A model generated the notes under the pieces. The model saw only the letters and a list, made by a program, of their open reading frames with translations, made no database searches and was not told the DNA's origin. DNA of 64,000 bases from Closterium sp. NIES-65 (taxonomy: Eukaryota > Streptophyta > Zygnematophyceae > Desmidiales > Closteriaceae), in NCBI GenBank assembly GCA_948144175.1, contig CANXME010002538.1:2075501-2139500 (forward strand). Direction: 5' to 3'. A program made the translations under genes and the position numbers. Below are positions 59,049-64,000 of the stretch, in pieces; the stretch's first letter is position 1; every line of letters starts with the position of its first letter.

Positions 59049-59528
59049 CAGGGCCCAAAACTGGTTTGGGCCCACCCTAACAAATCAGGGTTCTAGGCCA
59101 CTAGTACCCTGACCCTTAGAGTATTTTTTTCGTACCCTGCTGGAAACACGGTAAATTTTCATAAAAACTCCATACACTGTTTTTATCCGTTTATATAAGC
59201 AGTCAAGATATCAGCATAACAGGATATGTCTTTGTTGGATAAGTTTTGACTAAGTTAGTTAGGTCTAGAGTTCGAATCCCGCCGGCAAATGGTAACGTTT
59301 TGCTCCTTCGCAAGGAAAATCTTCCTTACAGAGGATTCGGTACCAGTATAATGTGCAGCGCACCTTGATACCGTCAGGTTAACCATACTTCCTATCAGTG
59401 TAAGAATTAACACACTCTTTTGGCGTAAGGGTAAAGATCTTGGAAGCCTGATTTTGAAAGGGTAACTCTGAAAAGGCGGCCGCCCCCCAGGGTAATCAAA
59501 GCATTTTACCCTGATATTTTGGGCCCTG
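59049..59528. mobile_element. hAT-like MITE (480 bp)
   Basis: Perfect 12-bp terminal inverted repeats CAGGGCCCAAAA (59049-59060) and TTTTGGGCCCTG (59517-59528), with several ACCCTG/CAGGGT motifs near both ends. Flanks TCGGTTGC and TCGGCAGG match at 5 of 8 positions, compatible with an aged 8-bp TSD. Removing it joins CLLFVAVTCR to PDLSYTASRL in the family B frame. No transposase frame is present. A B-box-like GAGTTCGAATCCC lies at about 59270-59283. Confidence 0.8.
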
Positions 59529-59704
59529 TCGGCAGGTGACAGCTACGAAGAGTAGACATCCTAGCTTTCATTGGTAATCGCGAATGCTGGCGGGTTTGAG
59601 CAGAGTGGAAGTTTCCTTGCGACTTCCGTCGGTGTAGAGGTATGGTGTGGTGATGACGGCTGGAGTTAGTCCAAAGCGCTTGGCGATGGTGTAGGCGTAT
59701 TTTG
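59529..59704 (-). pseudogene. Family B copia, minus arm: RT C-terminal part
   Basis: Minus strand reads YAYTIAKRFGLTPAVITTPY, GSRKETSTLLKPASIRDYQ, a stop, then CLLFVAVTCR up to the MITE. It joins AAK at 59848 once the 138-bp insertion is removed. Confidence 0.8.
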
Positions 59705-59842
59705 TGTCAGAATCCCAGCCACTAACCACTGGGATAAAAGGGCTTGTTTGTGTGGCGGGTGAGTGCGCCCATAACCCCCCAGGCCAACGTGCCTGTAACC
59801 CTTCCATAGGATCAATCGGGGATCACCAATAGACCTCTGACA
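59705..59842 (-). mobile_element. 138-bp TG...CA insertion of unknown class
   Basis: Begins TGTCAGAATC and ends CCTCTGACA, so its tips are inverted repeats TGTCAGA/TCTGACA. It is flanked by TTTTG on both sides (59700-59704, 59843-59847). A second copy, in the other direction, is at 61543-61679. Could be a solo LTR of a very short-LTR family or a MITE. Confidence 0.75.
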
Positions 59843-59847
59843 TTTTG

Positions 59848-61330
59848 CGGCGCTGAGGTGGATTGCGTTTTCCCTGTCTTGTATGTTGAGTCCCGGGTAC
59901 TGTGTCACGGTAGACGAGACGGTGAGCGTGAGGTCCCGCTGCAGCTCCCCTTCAAACCAAGTTGTTATGCCGTCAGTGGAGCCTATGTAGAGTAGGTCGT
60001 CTACGTAGACGATGAGCAGCATGTAGTCGGTACATTCCTTGGTCTTGCGGTAGCTGGCGGAACCCGATGCAAATTAGTCGGGTGTGAAGGTACTGCTGCC
60101 ACAGCCTCGGGGCTTGCTTGATACCGTACTGTGATTTTAGCAGCTGACAGACTTGAGTGGGGTCTGCATTAGAGCCGTGTGGTTGTTCAACAAAAATCTC
60201 AACGTCGACGAGAGCGTATAGAAAGGCTTTGGCGACGTTGATTTGGCGGAGATTCTTCCGCTTCAAGGTGGCTATCGCGAGGAGAATCCGCAGTCAGGTG
60301 TGTCGGCTAACTGGCGCGAAAGTTTCGGTGAAGTCTCATCTGTGCTCTTGGTCGGAGCTGCGTACGACCCAGCGTACCTTAAACTTATCAATCGTTCCGT
60401 CAGCTTTTGTTTTCACGCGGAAGACCCATTTTCCCGTGAGAACGGTTTTGTTGCGTGCCACTCCGATAGGCACTATCTTCCAGGTGTTTCTGTCTTCTAA
60501 CGCCTTCGGTTCCCTGTCCATGGCTTTGCGACATTTTTCCTATGCTCCCCCCCCAGAGCCTGCTGAACCGTGGCAGGCTCCTTCGGTGGCGATGCTCCGT
60601 CGACGGCGGTGACAAGTCCCACTATCTGCAGCCCACTCTGTGACAAGCGGGGGAGATTTGCACCCTCGGGATAAGCTACTCCATCTCCCGCATCTGGATC
60701 AGGTAAGAAATTGGGCCCTATGCGTTTGGAGATGTTGGTGTCGTCCGGTTGGGGTGTAATGTAACCGTTGTCGGCGAAGTCATAGTCGACTTCGGCGTTC
60801 ACACTTTCACGAGGGTTGTCGTCGTCCATGGGTATGTCCACTGAGTAGTAAGGAAGAGGTCCAGCTTCCTCCGAAGCTCCGTCCACATTCTGGTCGTCCC
60901 AGTCAGCTTCATCTGCTGCCAAAGTGAAGGCTCGGTCCCCACGAAAACCGCCCGTGACATCCCGTTCTGCTTCAAGGTACGTCTGAAGTGTGAGTCGCTC
61001 ATAGAAGATGACATCACATGCTGCTACTGTTTCCTTTGTGTGGACGTAAAAAATCTTCCATGCGTTGTAGTGTTTTTCGATGCCCAGATGTAGTCTCCAC
61101 TGTGCGCATTCGGAGAATCGTCCGGCTCGTGCAGTTGGGGGTCGGTACAGTACCATGCAGCCGAACACTCGTAACATTTTTGTGCTGCCCAATTTCCTGT
61201 CCACAGCAGATGCGGTGATGCGTTGTTCGGGAGCGCTGATGACGAGAGCAAGTTGTGCGGCATGACAGCGTAATCCATCGCCTCAGGCCACTGGTGGTTG
61301 GGTAGCCGCATGCCACGCAGCTTGCGCATG
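59848..61330 (-). pseudogene. Family B copia, minus arm: integrase C-terminus, acidic linker and RT
   Basis: Minus strand from 61330: YAVMPHNLLSSSALPNNASP, TKMLRVFGCMVLYRP, the acidic linker (EEAGPLPYYSVDIPMDDDNP, RIGPNFLPDPDAGD), RT start MDREPKALEDRNTWKIVPIG, WVFRVKTKADGTIDKFKV, INVAKAFLYALVDVEIF and IVYVDDLLYIGSTDGI (YVDD about 60000-60012), ending AIHLSAAK. The upstream part is open for 235 codons (60497-61204). Frame changes lie near 60300-60500. It contains the uninterrupted target of E4 at about 60643-60660. Confidence 0.85.
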
Positions 61331-61456
61331 TGTCAAACATTATATATGTTTGTGTTGTGTAAGCTACAATGGGTTAGCCTTTAGGGGGTACATTTCACTA
61401 GGGTTTCCTACTTGTACTCCAACAACTTTCTAGTTCACCACTTCTTGATTCTGACA
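61331..61456 (+). repeat. E7 5' LTR (126 bp)
   Basis: TGTCAAACATTATATATG to TGATTCTGACA, followed by TGGTATCAAAACAAAGG. Confidence 0.8.
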
Positions 61457-61542
61457 TGGTATCAAAACAAAGGTCTTGGCTTCGAATCCCGGTGTGTGCA
61501 CTTCGGGCATCCCAGTGCAGGGGGGGGGGGGGGGGGGGGGGG
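61457..61542 (+). other. E7 PBS, B-box-like motif and G23 run
   Basis: PBS TGGTATCAAAAC, GGCTTCGAATCCC (close to a pol III B box), and 23 consecutive G at 61520-61542. Confidence 0.55.
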
Positions 61543-61679
61543 TGTCACAGGTCCACTGGTGATCCCCGATTGATCCTAGGGAAGGGTTACAAGCAAGTTG
61601 GCCTGGGGGGGTATGAGCTCACTTACCCGCTACACAAACAAGCACTTTTATCCCAATGGTCTAGTGGTTGAAATTCACA
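61543..61679 (+). repeat. Second copy of the 138-bp TG...CA repeat
   Basis: 137 bp from TGTCACAGG to AATTCACA, the reverse-direction counterpart of 59705-59842 (shared GATCCCCGATTGATCCTA and CTTTTATCCCA). Near its end TGGTCTAGTGG matches a pol III A box. Confidence 0.7.
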
Positions 61680-62841
61680 CTCGCGACACCCATGCTCACT
61701 ATCGTCTAGACTACGCTACCAGTCTTGTTGCTGAGTCTGAGTCTGTCTGTCCTCCGTCCATCGGGGGTGAGTGTGCTCTAGGCACGGACGTCCTTGAGGA
61801 AAGACAGCAGGACCTTGAGTGTCTTGCAGCCACTGCGCCTCATCTCGTGTCCATGCTGATTGCCCCTGAGGGAGACCCAGATGCTCCAGACATCCCGACC
61901 CTGCGCTCTTACGCTGAGGCGATCGCAGATGAGTACTCCTCTTAGTGGCAGTCAGCCATGGACGCAGAGATGGCATACTGGAAGTCCACTGGCACTTACG
62001 TCGACGAGGTTACCCCACCTAGGGCGAACATCGTCAGTGGCATGTGGATTTTCAGGGTGAAGCGGCCGCCGAGTTCTCCGCATGTCTTCAAGGCTCGTTA
62101 CGTTGCTCGAGGCTTCAGTCAGCGAGAGGGAGTAGACTTCTTTCAGACCTTCTCCCCCACCCCAAAGATGACCACTCTTCGGGTGCTACTGGACGTTGCA
62201 GCTCAGCGTGACTACGAGCTTCACTCTCTTGACTTCAGCACAACTTTCTTGCAGGGCAGCCTGCACGAGGAGATCTGGCCGCGCAGCCCTCCTGGCTTCG
62301 ATGGGTCATTTCCTCATGGTACCCAGTGGAGCCTCCGGCAGCCGGTCTACGGTCTCCGTCAGGCACCACGTGAGTGGCACGACACACTGAGTACAACTCT
62401 TGCGACACTTGGAATCACGCCTTCTACTGCTGACCCGTCGTTGTTTCTGCGCACCGACACCTCGCTGCCGCCGTTCGACATCCTCGTGTACGTGGACGAC
62501 TTGGTCTTCGCTACTGCTGATACTTAGGCTCTCGCCCACGTGAAGTCGGAGCTGCAAAAGAGACACACGTGCACAGACCTGGGTGAACTGCGCAGCTACC
62601 TTGGCTTGCAGATCACTCGGGACAGAGCACGCCACACCATCACACTGACTTAGTCACACATGGTGCAGCAGGTCCTTCAGCGCTTCAGCTTCACCTGGTC
62701 CTCAGCACAGGCCACTCCTCTGGCTATAGGTCACTCACTCTCAGCTCTGCCTTTGGATGAGTCCGTAGAGCCGAGTGGTCCTTACGCAGAGCTAGTTGGT
62801 TGCCTCATGTACCTGATGACTTGCACTTGTCCTGACCTAGC
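61680..62841 (+). pseudogene. E7 linker end and RT
   Basis: Reads YRLDYATSLVAESESVCPPS, GGECALGTDVLEERQ, then TAG 61943-61945 in YSS-stop-WQSAMDAEM, RT (MWIFRVKRP, FKARYVARGFSQREGVDFFQ, YELHSLDFSTTFLQG, YVDD about 62488-62499), a stop at about 62526, another at about 62651, and CTCPDLA, where the solo LTR is inserted. Similar to E4/M2. Confidence 0.85.
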
Positions 62842-63045
62842 TGTCAGAATTTATATGTAACTGCCTGTAGCTGTAGTATAGTGTAGTTATTATAAACTGT
62901 TGGTGGTGCACCTTGCTTCACTCCTTTCATATTTGTACCCTCGAACCTATAGTGAAACCCTCATTCTCCTTCTCAACTCTCTCGATACTTTCCTTACCCT
63001 CAAACTCACTAGCCATGGCTCCTAAGTCACGCTAGGATTCTAACA
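62842..63045 (+). repeat. Solo LTR of another family inserted in E7 pol (204 bp)
   Basis: TGTCAGAATTTATATG to GGATTCTAACA, flanked by CTAGC on both sides (62837-62841, 63046-63050). The frame PDLA / AYPLGLLARYVAP is continuous without it. No copy of this LTR is seen elsewhere in the window. Confidence 0.85.
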
Positions 63046-63591
63046 CTAGCATACCCTCTTGGCCTTCTAGCCCGCTATGTGGCTCCTAACAGGCACCGAA
63101 AGGTGCACTAGGATGTTGCAAAGAGGGTATTGCGCTACTTGTGCAGTACATCAGGCATGGGGCTCGTGCTTGGAGGAGGGAGCTCAGTTGTTCTAAGTGG
63201 GCACTCAAACCCTTCTTCGGTTGACGACCAGGCTACGCAGCGGTCGTCACCGGGTAACACCTTCAGCCTTGGCTCTGGATCCGTTTCTTGGCGTTCTACA
63301 CGCTCGTCTTTAGTTCTCAGCTCCAATTGCGAGGCTGAGATCTACGCCACAGCCATGGCTGCACAGGAGATACGCTAGCTCACCTACCTGCTGACCGACC
63401 TAGGAGAGCCGCCTCGTTCTCCTCTAGTGCTGTACGTCGACAACAAGGCTGCCATTGCCTTGTGTGGGGAGCACAGACTGGAGCACAGGACAAAGCACAT
63501 CGCTCTAAGTGACTTTCTAGCTCGAGAGTTACAGCAGCGTGGTCAGCTTCGTCTGCGTTATGTGGCCTCTCAGGCCAACACTGCTGATATA
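63046..63591 (+). pseudogene. E7 RNase H
   Basis: Continues E7: RYLCSTSGMGLVLGGGSSVV, DDQATQRSSPGNTFSLGSGS, WRSTRSSLVLSSNCEAEIYA, a stop near 63376 (TGG to TAG), LTYLLTDLGEPPRSPLVLYV, DNKAAIALCGEHRLEHRTKH and YVASQANTADI, where the E8 LTR begins. Confidence 0.85.
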
Positions 63592-63714
63592 TGTCAAACT
63601 CATATGCTATAGTCTGAGTAGGGTGTAGTGGGGTAGACAATATGGGGTACAATAGTTATAGGTTTCCTACTTGTACCCACCTGCTTGCTAGTTCATTCAT
63701 TCCTCATTTCTTCA
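63592..63714 (+). repeat. E8 5' LTR (about 123 bp)
   Basis: TGTCAAACTCATATGC to CTCATTTCTTCA. Two bases (TA) separate it from the PBS. Confidence 0.8.
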
Positions 63715-64000
63715 TATGGTATCAAAGCAGGTTCCTTAGTGAGAACGCTTCTCAGGGCCCACCACTGAAATCGACTTTTTTTTTTCCTGACCAAAGCGCG
63801 AGCTGCCCAACAGCCGAGCCGCCCAGCAACCGAGCCGCCCAGCAACCGAGCCGCCCAGCAACCGAGCCGCCGAGCCACCGAGCCGAGCCACCGAGCTGCC
63901 GAGCCGCCGTCGAGCCACTACTGTTCCTACCGGTGCGCACCGGCCCTACCCACTCGGACTGGTGAGAGCACTCCCTGCTAGACCAGTGCTATCATGGCTA
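63592..64000 (+). mobile_element. E8, 5' end of a copia element running off the window
   Basis: LTR 63592-63714, PBS TGGTATCAAAGCAGG at 63717, GTTCCT-TAGT-GAGAAC (63731-63746), GGGCCCACCAC (GGGCCC 63755-63760), a T run (63776-63786), CCGAGCCGCCCAGCAAC-type leader repeats (63800-63910), and ATG 63994 with the first bases of gag (ATGGCTA). LTR close to that of M0. The leader is much shorter than in the other copies. Confidence 0.85.

Larger units (their letters stand above)
61331..63591 (+). mobile_element. E7, rearranged copia copy carrying a solo LTR
   Basis: A 5' LTR (61331-61456) and PBS are followed by only about 90 bp, a G23 run, a copy of the 138-bp repeat, and then pol from inside the linker to the end of RNase H. 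Leader, gag, protease and integrase are missing, and no 3' LTR of its own is present: the E8 LTR interrupts the end of RNase H. Confidence 0.75.

Noticed and set aside
59255-59290. Possible tRNA gene (GAGTTCGAATCCCGCC)
   Set aside because: The T-arm stem does not pair, and no A box, anticodon arm or acceptor stem is found upstream; it lies inside the MITE.
61470-61700. Possible tRNA or tRNA-derived gene
   Set aside because: A-box- and B-box-like motifs are present but in the wrong order and no cloverleaf can be drawn; kept only as a hint of a SINE.

Overview
The window is a dense pile of nested LTR retrotransposons around one recognisable host gene. I see no operons, ribosome binding sites, CRISPR, rRNA or convincing tRNA genes. 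Plant-style copia elements with initiator-Met-like primer binding sites (TGGTAT...), a spliced GC-rich gene, a Ty3/gypsy fragment and a hAT-like MITE point to a nuclear genome of the green lineage. A streptophyte (possibly zygnematophycean) alga is my best guess, but it is inference only. Calls rest on reading LTR ends, 5-bp target-site duplications (TSDs) and protein motifs by eye.

Layout, left to right. Copia-A (1-3561, minus) is a chimeric fragment cut by the window edge. A Ty3/gypsy LTR plus gag piece follows (3562-5124, plus). Copia-M0 (minus, mainly 15544-18664) was split by copia-M1 (5157-15543, minus, TSD AGCCT/AGACT). M1 contains a solo LTR (6272-6398) and the very young copia-M2 (6645-13977, minus, identical LTRs, TSD TCGAC). 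Family D follows (gag start 18665-18908, LTR 18913-19366). Copia-M3 (19534-27069, minus, TSD GAAGC) sits in the upstream region of the host gene (27369-29616, plus, three exons, coiled coil and membrane segments). A broken D-type LTR (29792-29986) lies just after that gene.

Right half. P1 (29987-35986, plus) is a chimera of two copia families. Family B is present as a plus arm (35987-36549 and 44132-44815) and a minus arm (44816-44853 and 58959-61330). E4 (36550-44126, plus, TSD AAATC) is inserted in the plus arm. E5 (44854-58953, plus, TSD AAGAG) is inserted at the arm junction and is itself split by E6 (48183-54766, plus, TSD GCATG/GCATA). The minus arm also carries a hAT-like MITE (59049-59528) and a 138-bp TG...CA insertion (59705-59842). 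E7 (61331-63591) carries a solo LTR of another family (62842-63045). E8 begins at 63592 and runs off the window just after its gag start codon.

The copia elements share a build: short LTR (109-141 bp), PBS, stem-loop, GGGCCCACC box, T-rich tract, second stem-loop, a 0.6-1.2 kb minisatellite leader that differs between copies, gag with a glycine tract and an unusual C-X13-C-X3/4-H-X4-C motif, protease, integrase, a repeat-rich linker, reverse transcriptase, RNase H, and a hairpin-rich stretch ending in the polypurine tract. E6 is a separate family with 298-bp LTRs. LTR divergence counted by eye follows the nesting: M2 0/129, M3 1/126, E4 2/132, E6 about 15/298, E5 about 9/127. No element is fully intact: M2 is closest (one TAG), E4 has one frameshift and a changed RT catalytic residue, and the others carry several breaks.
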